The notes under the pieces are model-generated. The model had not been told where the DNA came from. It was given only the letters and a program-made list of their open reading frames with translations, and ran no database searches. Shown piece by piece: positions 26,288 through 33,766 of a stretch of 64,000 nucleotides of DNA (within the stretch, counting starts at the first letter, position 1; each line of letters starts with the position of its first letter). The DNA lies in the NCBI RefSeq assembly GCF_000327285.1, contig NZ_HE998567.1, positions 271,456-335,455 of the forward strand. Reading direction: 5' to 3'. A program made the position numbers and the translations under genes. The DNA is from Holdemania massiliensis AP2. GTDB lineage: Bacteria > Bacillota_I > Bacilli_A > Erysipelotrichales > Erysipelotrichaceae.

Positions 26288-27634
26288 TTAGTTTAACGGA
26301 ACTTCCGGATTGGATTGTGTTGCGCCGTTTTGATTCTGCGGTACAGTCGTATTTTTCTTTTCCTGCAGTGTCAAAGAGACAGTAACGGTGGAGCCATTGC
26401 GGCTGACCATAATGTCTACGGTATCTCCGACTGAGTAATTGTCCAGGGCCACGCTGAGGTCCGCAAAAGTCTCTACGACCTGATTGTTGAGGGAGATGAT
26501 TCGATCACCGGCCTGCAAACCAGCTTTTTCTGCAGAGCTACCGCTCTCGACATCCGTGATGTAAACCCCCAGGCTGTTGACTCCGTACTGCATTGCGGTC
26601 TGCGCATTTTCAATACTCAAGACCGTCACGCCCATCGCCGGCCGGCCTGTTACGTAACCGTTAGCAATCAGTTCCTGGGCGATCTTGCTGACAAGATTGG
26701 AAGGAATCGCAAAGCCTAAACCTTCGACGTCGCTGCCGCTGGATTTGGCTACAACCATGCCGATCAGTTCACCGCGGGAATTGAACAGTCCGCCTCCGGA
26801 GTTGCCCGGATTGATCGCAGCATTGGTCTGCAATAACGTCATCTGCTGGTTATCTAAGGTAATCGAGCGGTCTTTGGCACTGATGATGCCGTTGGTCACA
26901 GTGCCGCCCAATTCACCTAACGGATTGCCGATAGCGACAGCGGTTTCTCCGACATTCAGATTGTCGGAATCACCGAAGGTAACCGGCGTCAGGCCGCTGG
27001 CATTGATCTTCAGCACGGCAACATCGGTCTTGCTGTCCGTGCCGACTAAAACGGCATCATACGTTGTTCCATCACTGGTGCGAACCTGAATCGTTGAAGC
27101 ACCGTCGATGACATGGTTGTTGGTGATCAGATAGCCGTCTTCGGAGATGATGACGCCGCTGCCGGCTCCGGTTTGAACATACTGCTGCAGAAAGCTGCTG
27201 TTGGTCACTTTTTCAGTTTTAATCTCAACAACGCTTTGCTGATTTAAAGCAGCTACCTGTTCCACGCTCATTTCACTGCCGGCGGCAACGGGCTGAACTT
27301 CAACTTTACTGCCGGTCGAACGGTACAACGTTGTGGAGGAATTGTTCATTTGATTGGCTAACAGTCCGCCGCCAAAACCAATGCTGCCTGCCAACAGGCC
27401 GCAGCAGAGAAATCCGGTGACCATCGTTCGCTTCATGGATTTACGCTGTTTAGCCAGCTCTTTGAGCACAGGATCCGGTTCCGGCTGAACATGGACATGG
27501 GCGTAGCTTTCGTGTTCTTTGGTTTCAGCATGGGCATTGGCGCTTCTATTTTCCTGTGAGGCAGCGGTCATGCCGGCTTCATGTTCACAGTGGTTTTCTT
27601 CTGGGATTGGATTTTCATGATTTTCATTCATCAT
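26288..27634 (-). CDS. htrA: HtrA/DegP-type membrane-anchored serine protease with PDZ domain
   Basis: Quality-control protease (about 448 aa) acting outside the membrane. A long hydrophilic His/Glu-rich cytoplasmic tail (about residues 1-70) leads to one membrane helix (about 72-95), then a trypsin-like domain with triad motifs NNHVIDG, SKTDVAVLKI and NPGNSGGGL, then a PDZ domain (about 325-420). The start at 27634 is preferred over a GTG 6 bases upstream because agaggtg is well spaced. Paired 11-bp repeats upstream suggest control by an OmpR-type response regulator. Confidence 0.95.
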   Translation of the reverse strand: MMNENHENPIPEENHCEHEAGMTAASQENRSANAHAETKEHESYAHVHVQPEPDPVLKELAKQRKSMKRTMVTGFLCCGLLAGSIGFGGGLLANQMNNSSTTLYRSTGSKVEVQPVAAGSEMSVEQVAALNQQSVVEIKTEKVTNSSFLQQYVQTGAGSGVIISEDGYLITNNHVIDGASTIQVRTSDGTTYDAVLVGTDSKTDVAVLKINASGLTPVTFGDSDNLNVGETAVAIGNPLGELGGTVTNGIISAKDRSITLDNQQMTLLQTNAAINPGNSGGGLFNSRGELIGMVVAKSSGSDVEGLGFAIPSNLVSKIAQELIANGYVTGRPAMGVTVLSIENAQTAMQYGVNSLGVYITDVESGSSAEKAGLQAGDRIISLNNQVVETFADLSVALDNYSVGDTVDIMVSRNGSTVTVSLTLQEKKNTTVPQNQNGATQSNPEVPLN

Positions 27635-27700
27635 TAACACACCTCTTTCTTTTTACGAGTCTTATTCTAAACTGGCGATGTGACTTCATATTGACTGAAA

Positions 27701-27719
27701 CATGAAGGTTATGTGAAGG
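27701..27719 (-). promoter_or_regulatory. direct-repeat site upstream of htrA
   Basis: On the minus strand the site reads CTTCACATAACCTTCATG, two CTTCA units 11 bp apart, typical of OmpR/PhoB-type sites. It lies about 70 bp upstream of the htrA start. A close match occurs at 32393-32410. Confidence 0.45.
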
Positions 27720-27802
27720 CTTGGGAAAACTGATGTTCACGCTGGCAGAAACTGGAGAATTCTGCTGCTCTGTGCATGGATTCGAATTTAAAATTAGGCG
27801 AT

Positions 27803-27832
27803 AAAGAAAAAGAAGTCCGGACTTTGAGCTTC
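27803..27832 (-). terminator. terminator behind the stranded spoIVA tail
   Basis: On the minus strand an imperfect stem GAAGCTC / GGACTTC is followed by TTTTTCTTT. It is probably the original terminator of spoIVA before the cassette arrived. Confidence 0.5.
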
Positions 27833-28047
27833 CTTTTTAACGAAGGGAAAATCAGAGAACAATGGCGATGACGTTGCCTTTGCCGCGGTTGATCAGCTTT
27901 GTCAGAATTCCCTGCAGCCGCACCCGTGCTGTTTCCGGAATCATGGACAGTTTAGAGTTTATGTCGTCCTTGATGATATTCGCCAGTTTGCGGCCGAAAA
28001 TATCGGATTCCCAGATCTCCTGCGGAGCGCTTTCCTGAGCACGAAGC
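27829..28047. repeat. direct repeat copy B (spoIVA 3' end)
   Basis: A 219-bp stretch repeated 1556 bp to the right (29385-29603) in the same orientation. Reading by eye gives about a dozen mismatches and no gap, roughly 94% identity. It covers the last 65 or so codons of spoIVA and about 23 bp of trailer. Confidence 0.92.
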
Positions 28048-28067
28048 GGATAGTTTGAAGTAGTCAA
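27852..28067 (-). pseudogene. stranded C-terminal fragment of SpoIVA
   Basis: An open frame of 71 codons whose last 60 or so residues (from LRAQESAPQEIWESD to the end) nearly match the C terminus of the intact SpoIVA at 29408-30886. The first 8 residues are unrelated and there is no ribosome site, so it is most likely not made. Changes against the intact gene are few and mostly conservative. It marks the far edge of the Abi cassette insertion. Confidence 0.85.
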
Positions 28068-28134
28068 AGATAGAATGCTTTTATTTCACACAGAGGGGCA
28101 GAACAGAAAAGAAAAAACTTTTCAGGAAGAATTC

Positions 28135-28162
28135 TTGATAACTGATTTTAAATCTGTATAAT
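28135..28162 (+). promoter_or_regulatory. sigma-A promoter of the Abi cassette
   Basis: TTGATA at 28135-28140 and a perfect TATAAT at 28157-28162 with a 16-bp spacer. The predicted start is near 28169, immediately before the small structured RNA. Confidence 0.82.
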
Positions 28163-28168
28163 AAAAGT

Positions 28169-28222
28169 AACAGATCCCACTACGCCTCTGGTCTTCATGC
28201 GCAACCCGGTGGGACTTTTTCA
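28169..28222 (+). ncRNA. small structured RNA upstream of the Abi_2 gene (abiF-RNA-like)
   Basis: The predicted transcript starts at the promoter above, forms an outer stem TCCCAC (28175-28180) / GTGGGA (28209-28214) enclosing a 28-base conserved-looking interior with further short pairings, and runs into CTTTTTC, which resembles a terminator. The Abi gene starts 16 bases later. A structured RNA motif called abiF has been described upstream of Abi_2 genes, and recent work treats such RNAs as antitoxins of AbiF; membership of this RNA is inferred from location and shape. Confidence 0.65.
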
Positions 28223-28237
28223 TTTATGGGAGGTTTT

Positions 28238-29146
28238 ATGTATCAATATCCGAAACAAATATTAACGATAACGCAGCAGGTACAATCATATATTAATGCT
28301 GGGATGACGATTACTTCTTATAAAGATGTTGAAGAAGCATTAAAGTCTATTGGGTTTTATCGTTTACGAGGGTATTCGTTTCACTTGTATGATAATTCTA
28401 CGAAAAAGTATGTTCCTGGAACTAAGTTTGATGACATTCTAAAGTTGTATCAGTATGATCAAGAAATATCGATTTTGATTTTTTCGATGATTTCGAAGAT
28501 TGAAGTTGCTTTGAGGGTACGGTTGGTTGAAGCCTTACTTGTGCATGGAGACGCATTGATTTTGCAGGATTCGTCGATCTTTAAAGAAAAAAAGATGTAT
28601 TGGCAAAACATGTCTGCAATAGCGTCAGAGATTGCCCGGTCTAATGATGTATTCATTAGACATAATTTTGATAAACATGAAGGTGAGGTGCCTGTATGGG
28701 CAAGGGTAGAAGTTCTTTCATTTGGAACTTTATCGAAGATAATTAAGAACTTAAAAACAGGCCCAGGAAGTGTATATTCAATATTAGCAGCTAATTACCA
28801 GTACATCTCAAAAAAAGGAAATGTGGTAACTCCCTCACAAAAAATGTTTGCTTCATGGGTACAGGGAGTCTCTGTATTACGTAATATGTGTGCTCATAAT
28901 TCCAGAATATATAATAGAACAATACATACTACGCCTGAAATTTTAGATGCAGATAAGATTACGCCACCGCCTTTGCATAATGGATTGTATCAAATTTTAT
29001 TGGCAATGAAATATCTGAGATCATCAAATAAAGAATGGACAGAATTTGCAGAAGAAGTTGATAAGCTGATTCAAAACAATAACAGCGTAATTAATCTTGC
29101 AGCTATGAATCTGCCGATAGATTGGAAAGCCCATATGAGTGTTTAG
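28238..29146 (+). CDS. Abi_2 family (AbiF/AbiD type) HEPN abortive-infection protein
   Basis: Protein of about 302 aa of the Abi_2 family, single-HEPN predicted ribonucleases linked to phage abortive infection and ancestral-like to Cas13 HEPN domains. The N terminus has the typical block from TITQQVQSYINAGM to LKSIGFYRLRGYSFHLY. The HEPN active site is RNMCAH followed by NSRIYNR, that is R-x4-H. The ATG at 28238 is preferred over 28226 because gggagg lies 5 bases before it. Codon use is AT-rich (many ATA, TTA, AGA), unlike the neighbours, which points to recent transfer. It stands between two copies of the spoIVA tail. Confidence 0.9.
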   Translation: MYQYPKQILTITQQVQSYINAGMTITSYKDVEEALKSIGFYRLRGYSFHLYDNSTKKYVPGTKFDDILKLYQYDQEISILIFSMISKIEVALRVRLVEALLVHGDALILQDSSIFKEKKMYWQNMSAIASEIARSNDVFIRHNFDKHEGEVPVWARVEVLSFGTLSKIIKNLKTGPGSVYSILAANYQYISKKGNVVTPSQKMFASWVQGVSVLRNMCAHNSRIYNRTIHTTPEILDADKITPPPLHNGLYQILLAMKYLRSSNKEWTEFAEEVDKLIQNNNSVINLAAMNLPIDWKAHMSV

Positions 29147-29219
29147 AATTCGTTATGATGCATAGACTATTTAAGTAGACCTAATCAAGCATATTTGCTC
29201 AAATCGATTAGGCTTTTGG

Positions 29220-29252
29220 CGAAGTGTTACGATATGCACTTCGTCATTTTTA
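29220..29252 (+). terminator. terminator of the Abi gene
   Basis: Stem CGAAGTG / CACTTCG with a 10-base loop and TCATTTTT after it. A second stem CCTAATC / GATTAGG (29180-29186 with 29206-29212) lies just before. Confidence 0.7.
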
Positions 29253-29311
29253 TTATATCAGATAGCAGAAAGAGAATTATTCTACGTTTGCTTTTCTTTC
29301 TCATTAGAAAA

Positions 29312-29368
29312 GATCCCTCCTTTCCATACAACGTTTTATTGATTCCCGTTGTCTATGAAAGAGGGATC
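29312..29368. repeat. imperfect inverted repeat at the right edge of the Abi cassette
   Basis: Arms of 22 bases (29312-29333 and 29347-29368) pair almost fully around a 13-base loop. No T tract follows on either strand, so it is not an ordinary terminator. It stands 17 bp from repeat copy A. Confidence 0.7.
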
Positions 29369-29384
29369 ATATTCTTAGATTAAA

Positions 29385-29603
29385 CTTCCTTTTTAACGAA
29401 GGGAAGATCAGAGAACGATGGCGATGACGTTGCCTTTACCGCGATTGATCAGCTTTGTCAGAATTCCCTGCAGCCGCACCCGTGCTGTTTCCGGAATCAT
29501 GGACAGTTTAGAGTTCATGCCGTCCTTAATGATATCCGCCAGTTTGCGGCCGAAAATATCGGATTCCCAGATTGCCTGCGGATCGCTTTCCTGATCACGA
29601 AGC
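29385..29603. repeat. direct repeat copy A (spoIVA 3' end)
   Basis: Partner of the repeat at 27829-28047. This copy is joined to the full spoIVA gene and supplies its functional C terminus. Confidence 0.92.
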
Positions 29604-30886
29604 AGGTAGCTGACCAATTCCTCACTCTGTTCCTTTGAGCCGATAATCGGTTCAAACGTGCTTTCCACATCGACTTTAATCATGTGAATGGAAGGGGCAA
29701 CCGCTTTGATTCTTACGCCGTAGCGTCCGCCTTGCTTGACAATTTCCGGAGTGGAAAGCTGAATATCGTGAAGCGAAGCGGAGGCAAAACCATAGCCGGT
29801 CTGCTTGACCATCTTCAAGGCGCTGCTGATGGCGTCATATTCGCGCTTGGCCTCCGCAAATTCCTGCATCAGCTGCATCAGCTGAGCTTTATCTGTAATA
29901 TCCTGTCCGATAATTTCCTTTAAGACCTGATTGTACAGACCGCTTTTGACTTCCAGATCAACGACAGCAACGCCTTTTCCGGTATCCACCGTCGCCAGAT
30001 TGGCCTTTTCAACATATTCATTCTCATTGAGAATATCGACAATGCCTTCGACTTCACGCAGTTTGGTGATCGCCTTCATGCTTTCTTCGATCGAACTGTT
30101 GACGCTTTGTTTCAGCCAGTGTTCGTCGGTTAAGACGGAAACCCATTTCGGCATCTGAACGTTGATTTCAGAAACTGGGAATTCATATAGCGCTTCCCGC
30201 AGCAGGACGTGAATATCGTTTTCATCCAGCCGGTTGACCGCCATCGCTAAAACGGGAACTGCGGTTTTTTCCTTTAATTTGTCGACGACGCTTCGGCATT
30301 GAATGGATGCCGGATCTTTTGAGTTGACAATAATGATAAACGGTTTGCCGATCTGTGTTAATTCCTCGATGACTTCCGTTTCTGCTTCGATATACGATTC
30401 GCGCGGCAGATCAGCGATTGAACCGTCGGTCGTGATGACAATACCGATCGTGGAATGATCCTGGATGACTTTCTGTGTACCGGTTTTGGCTGCTTCATTA
30501 AAGGGGATCGCCTCATCATACCAAGGTGTCCGCACCATCCGCATGCCGTTTTCATCTTTATAGCCTTTGGCTTCCGGAATGACAAAACCAACGCAGTCGA
30601 CAAGCCGGACCTTGACCGTAAAGCCGTCGTCAAAAGCGATTGTCGCGGCGTTGTTCGGAACAAATTTTGGCTCGGTTGTCATGATCGTCTTGCCTTCTCC
30701 AGACTGCGGGAGTTCATCAATCATCCGTCCTTTTTCGTATTCATCTTCGACATACGGAATGACGGCCTGTTCCATGAACTTTTTGATGAAAGTGGATTTG
30801 CCTACCCGTACTGGTCCGACAATGCCTAAATATATATCGCCGCCAGTTCTTTCACCGATGTTTTTCAAAATTTCTGTCGTTTCCAT
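29408..30886 (-). CDS. spoIVA: SpoIVA spore coat morphogenetic ATPase
   Basis: Hydrolyses ATP to polymerise on the forespore surface, forming the basement layer on which the spore coat is built. The 492-aa chain has the expected P-loop GPVRVGKSTFIKKF near residue 25, the middle region, and the conserved C terminus RGKGNVIAIVL needed for localisation. Length is standard. A gggagg site precedes the ATG. Its last 65 or so codons lie in the 219-bp repeat and may have come with the Abi cassette. Marks the organism as a spore former. Confidence 0.97.
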   Translation of the reverse strand: METTEILKNIGERTGGDIYLGIVGPVRVGKSTFIKKFMEQAVIPYVEDEYEKGRMIDELPQSGEGKTIMTTEPKFVPNNAATIAFDDGFTVKVRLVDCVGFVIPEAKGYKDENGMRMVRTPWYDEAIPFNEAAKTGTQKVIQDHSTIGIVITTDGSIADLPRESYIEAETEVIEELTQIGKPFIIIVNSKDPASIQCRSVVDKLKEKTAVPVLAMAVNRLDENDIHVLLREALYEFPVSEINVQMPKWVSVLTDEHWLKQSVNSSIEESMKAITKLREVEGIVDILNENEYVEKANLATVDTGKGVAVVDLEVKSGLYNQVLKEIIGQDITDKAQLMQLMQEFAEAKREYDAISSALKMVKQTGYGFASASLHDIQLSTPEIVKQGGRYGVRIKAVAPSIHMIKVDVESTFEPIIGSKEQSEELVSYLLRDQESDPQAIWESDIFGRKLADIIKDGMNSKLSMIPETARVRLQGILTKLINRGKGNVIAIVL

Positions 30887-31063
30887 AACTTCCTCCCTTA
30901 GCTATTTGAAGTGTATGAATTTGCCTGAGCCTCTATGCCAGCCCAAGGTGAAAAATAAGCAGAAATGCGTCTGTTGAGGGGGACAGAGATAAAAACTGAA
31001 TGCTTGGAATCTGCCGCAAAGACAAAAGAAGTCCAAAAATAAAGGAAAGGTCAGCAGGAAAAA

Positions 31064-31096
31064 GACAAAAAAAACAATCCGAAGAACTGCGGACTG
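31064..31096 (-). terminator. terminator of the marR operon
   Basis: On the minus strand the stem CAGTCCG / CGGATTG (8-base loop) is followed by a run of eight T. It lies about 50 bp past the last gene of the marR operon. Confidence 0.75.
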
Positions 31097-31148
31097 TCTT
31101 TTTGTTTAAGCTTTGCTTTTTGTTTTATGCAGAAATGAAGCAGCGCTG

Positions 31149-31442
31149 TTATTTAATTTCGCGTTCCGTGTATTCCGCGTCGATCACATCTTTTTCATCA
31201 ACATGCGGACGGCTTTGCGAGGTTTGCGAGTAGGCGGAATCCTGCTGCTGTTGCTGCTGATAGTAATCTTGTTGCTGCTGCTGGGCTTTGTAGAAAGCTT
31301 CACGCTGCTTTTTATTGCGGTAAATAAACCAAGCGATGATGCCGACCCATAACAGAAGTCCGACTAGGGGATAGGCATAAAGCAGCGGCGAAAGAAACTG
31401 CAGAATCATTAATAGAATGAAAAAGTATACAATTGATCCCAT
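31149..31442 (-). CDS. small membrane protein with Gln-rich tail
   Basis: Not recognised. The 97-aa product has two adjacent hydrophobic helices (about residues 5-20 and 22-42), then a basic stretch, then Gln/Tyr-rich low-complexity sequence and an acidic end DEKDVIDAEYTE. Last gene of the three-gene marR operon, 8 bp after the zinc-ribbon gene, which suggests a shared membrane role. Confidence 0.65.
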   Translation of the reverse strand: MGSIVYFFILLMILQFLSPLLYAYPLVGLLLWVGIIAWFIYRNKKQREAFYKAQQQQQDYYQQQQQQDSAYSQTSQSRPHVDEKDVIDAEYTEREIK

Positions 31443-31450
31443 ACTTTGCC

Positions 31451-31858
31451 CTACGACTTTCTCTCAAAGGTGCTCTTGCAGCGCGGACAGGTAATTTCAA
31501 TCTTGCCGTGTCCCCGCGGCACGCGGACGGTCTGATGGCAATGCGGACAGCTGAAATATTTGTGCTCCTTATCACTGGCGTTTTTCTTGATCAGCGAGAA
31601 GCGGGAACGAACTGGCCGGGTCAGTTCCATGTATTTGATGTTTTCCTTCTGGCGTTTCCAGATGTTGCGGGAAAGGGTGCGGAACAGGGAGAGGAAAATC
31701 AAAGCATCGGCCAGCAAATTCACAAAGGGACTGCGCAGCGTCAGCATGTTGATCAGCATGACGGCGATCGCCGCGAACAACAGAAAATTGTTCAGCGAAT
31801 CTGTTCCATAACGTCCGGCCATAAACCGGTAAAGCGAGTTTTTGATCTTATCAAGCAT
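31451..31858 (-). CDS. membrane protein with C-terminal zinc ribbon
   Basis: Protein of 135 aa, family not recognised. It has one or two membrane helices (about residues 22-60), a basic middle part, and a C-terminal zinc ribbon CPHC ... CPRC with an intervening basic loop. The ATG at 31858 is preferred: aaggaga stands about 10 bases upstream and the longer frame would run through marR. It overlaps the marR stop by 8 bases. Confidence 0.75.
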   Translation of the reverse strand: MLDKIKNSLYRFMAGRYGTDSLNNFLLFAAIAVMLINMLTLRSPFVNLLADALIFLSLFRTLSRNIWKRQKENIKYMELTRPVRSRFSLIKKNASDKEHKYFSCPHCHQTVRVPRGHGKIEITCPRCKSTFERKS

Positions 31859-32306
31859 GGTTAGTATTCTCCTTATAATGAAGCTTGCGCATGATCTGCG
31901 TGATATCCTGAAAGCTGTGGTGCAGCGTAGCCAGCTCATCTTCGCTCAGCTGCGCGAAATACGGGGTCAAATGGCGAATCTGCTTCTCTTTATATTCCTG
32001 CAGAATCACGCTGCCTTGGGAACTGATTGAAATCAGAATGCTGCGGCGGTTGCTGGGATTGGGCTTGCGGGCTACGATCCCCCGTGTGACTAAACCGTCA
32101 ATCAGCTTGGACAGCTGCTGTTTGGAAATCAGCGTCTGCCGGCAGCAGTCGGCGAGCGTCATTTCACCGCGGCACTGCAGGGTAAACAATACATATAATT
32201 GAACAGGGCTGAAATTCTCATTCTGCGCGATTCCCATGGAACGGTTGAGCATCAGCGGCTGCAGATCAAACAAATCTTCCAATACGATGCGAATAGCTTC
32301 TTCCAT
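31851..32306 (-). CDS. MarR-family transcriptional regulator
   Basis: Winged-helix repressor (about 151 aa) that usually dimerises on a palindrome and is released by small ligands. The recognition-helix region LISKQQLSKLIDGLVTRG and the wing with NRRSILISIS are clear. The start at 32306 is supported by aggtg spacing. A perfect 18-bp palindrome overlaps the -35 element of its own promoter, so autorepression is likely. It leads an operon with the zinc-ribbon and Gln-rich membrane proteins. Confidence 0.9.
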   Translation of the reverse strand: MEEAIRIVLEDLFDLQPLMLNRSMGIAQNENFSPVQLYVLFTLQCRGEMTLADCCRQTLISKQQLSKLIDGLVTRGIVARKPNPSNRRSILISISSQGSVILQEYKEKQIRHLTPYFAQLSEDELATLHHSFQDITQIMRKLHYKENTNHA

Positions 32307-32327
32307 CTTTATCACCTCATGCAAACT

Positions 32328-32367
32328 ATTATACAGAATTTCGCAATCTTGTAAACACGTGTTTACA
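32328..32367 (-). promoter_or_regulatory. marR promoter with overlapping 18-bp palindromic operator
   Basis: On the minus strand TTTACA and TATAAT (32328-32333) are 16 bp apart. The -35 hexamer is part of the perfect palindrome TGTAAACACGTGTTTACA at 32350-32367. A repressor bound there would block RNA polymerase. Confidence 0.75.
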
Positions 32368-32370
32368 GAC

Positions 32371-32410
32371 TTCACATGATTTCACATGAAATCTTCACAG
32401 GATCTTCACG
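32371..32410 (+). promoter_or_regulatory. tandem TTCACA repeats upstream of marR
   Basis: TTCACA or TTCACG occurs at 32371, 32381, 32394 and 32405. The last two form CTTCACAGGATCTTCACG, matching the htrA site (27701-27719) at 14 of 18 positions. Spacing of 10 to 13 bp on one DNA face suggests an OmpR/PhoP-type regulator. Confidence 0.45.
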
Positions 32411-32420
32411 TTAAGCCAAC

Positions 32421-32446
32421 AGAAAAGCCGTCAAAGCTGGCGGCTA
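32421..32446 (-). terminator. terminator of the second degV gene
   Basis: On the minus strand the stem AGCCG / CGGCT, overlapping the stop codon, is followed by TTTTCTG. Confidence 0.6.
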
Positions 32447-33295
32447 ATCGAGCTTTCTGAAATACTGAATCGCCTGGGTATTCAGCCCGGTGTGAACGGC
32501 GACGACATTGACAAGCTTAATGATCTGAACCTCTGACTTCGGGAAGGTTCGCCGCAGGATCGCAGCCAGCTGTTCGGCGGTCTGCGGAGCGTCGACATGC
32601 GCGACTGTAATGGAATAGTGCTCGTCGATGCTGTCTTCCTTCATGATCTGCACAGCCCGTTCAAGCGCGCGGGTATAGGTTCTGACTTTCTCTTTGACGT
32701 CAATCCGCCCCATCGTGCGCTGATTAATCTCCAGAATCGGCTTGATCTTTAATAATCCGGCCAAAGTTGCGGCCAGCGGCGTCAAGCGTCCGCCGCGTTT
32801 CAAATGCTGCATGTCGCTTGGCAGAATCAGCGTATTGGTCGTGTCGATCACTTGCTGGCAGGCTGCCTGAATGTCCTCCATCGAAGCTCCCGCCTCCGCC
32901 ATCTGCTTCGCTGTGCGGATCAGATATTCCTGAACTACGGCGGTGACATGCGTATCAATCGTGATGATCGGCAGGTCTAACTGCGCTGCTGTAGTCTGCA
33001 TTGCGCTGATTGTGCCGGACAGACCGCTACAGATCGGAACGGCAAAGATGAGCTCATAACCTTCCGCCTTTAGTTTTTCAAAACATTCCTGAATCCGCCC
33101 CAAAGCCGGCAGGGACGTTGCCATGGCTTTCTGCTGCTGAAGCAGGGTGATCAGCTGATCCTTGTCAATGTCTTCCATATCCTGAAGACTGCGGCCGTCC
33201 ACACTGATCTGAAGCGGCAGGCTGATGATATCGTCAGCCGCCATTTCGGCTGCGGTTTTTCCGATGCCGCTGTCGGTAACAAAGGCTATTTTCAT
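32444..33295 (-). CDS. DegV-family fatty-acid-binding protein, second copy
   Basis: DegV/FakB-type protein (283 aa) with N-terminal AFVTDSGIG, the CSGLSGTISAMQ motif and LKRGGRLTP segment. It is only distantly similar to the copy at 12773-13615, so the two may prefer different fatty acids. Monocistronic on the minus strand. Confidence 0.9.
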   Translation of the reverse strand: MKIAFVTDSGIGKTAAEMAADDIISLPLQISVDGRSLQDMEDIDKDQLITLLQQQKAMATSLPALGRIQECFEKLKAEGYELIFAVPICSGLSGTISAMQTTAAQLDLPIITIDTHVTAVVQEYLIRTAKQMAEAGASMEDIQAACQQVIDTTNTLILPSDMQHLKRGGRLTPLAATLAGLLKIKPILEINQRTMGRIDVKEKVRTYTRALERAVQIMKEDSIDEHYSITVAHVDAPQTAEQLAAILRRTFPKSEVQIIKLVNVVAVHTGLNTQAIQYFRKLD

Positions 33296-33766
33296 AGTTC
33301 TTCACTCCTTATATCCTTAATTTTAACGCGATCTGATTTAGAAGTAAACTAATATCCACAGACAGAAAAGGCGGTTTGTCGTACATTCAAAGAAGATCAA
33401 AGGTTAATAACAAAGAAGAAAAGGTAGAAATAGGGGAAGTCTGTCAGAAAAAGTAAATTTAAGAGAGCGTTTTTTTGATTACAAGCTTTGTTATGGTAAA
33501 AAATTTAATTTCAGAAATGAGGGAACTAGAAAAAAATTCAATTCGAAATTGACGTCAAACTCATTCTCTTTTATAATTATTTAAGCAGAAAACCCATAAG
33601 TCTTTAGCTTATGGGAGGTTCACAATTAACTCAAGAGAAAGAGCGACCAATAAAAAACGAAGTGGAATGATCCGGTGAAGATACAGGCGGTCTGTCAGGC
33701 AAAAAGGGTAAGAGTGGCTGAGGCGGCCGCTTTATGGTAAAATAAACACAGAAGGGAGTGCTGAAT
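33296..33766. other. AT-rich intergenic region before dnaE
   Basis: About 470 bp with no gene that I can support. It is markedly more A/T-rich than its surroundings between about 33330 and 33590, holds the IS200/IS605-like right end at 33593-33623, and ends with GGTAAAAT (33736-33743, a possible extended -10) and gaaggga before dnaE. Confidence 0.6.
33593..33623 (+). mobile_element. orphan IS200/IS605-type right end
   Basis: Stem CCCATAAG / CTTATGGG with loop TCTTTAG, followed by AGGTTCAC. This matches the general form of IS200/IS605 right ends, which also form the 3' hairpin of TnpB omega-RNAs (paired arms around an xCTTTAGx loop, then GGTTCA). No tnpA or tnpB frame is nearby, so it is a relic or a minimal palindromic derivative. 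Confidence 0.55.

Noticed and set aside
27852..28067. 71-codon frame as a genuine small gene
   Set aside because: It is a duplicated C terminus of SpoIVA with an unrelated short start and no ribosome site.
29195..29383. 62-codon plus-strand frame after the Abi gene
   Set aside because: It runs through two hairpins and the inverted repeat, starts without a ribosome site and has no recognisable features.
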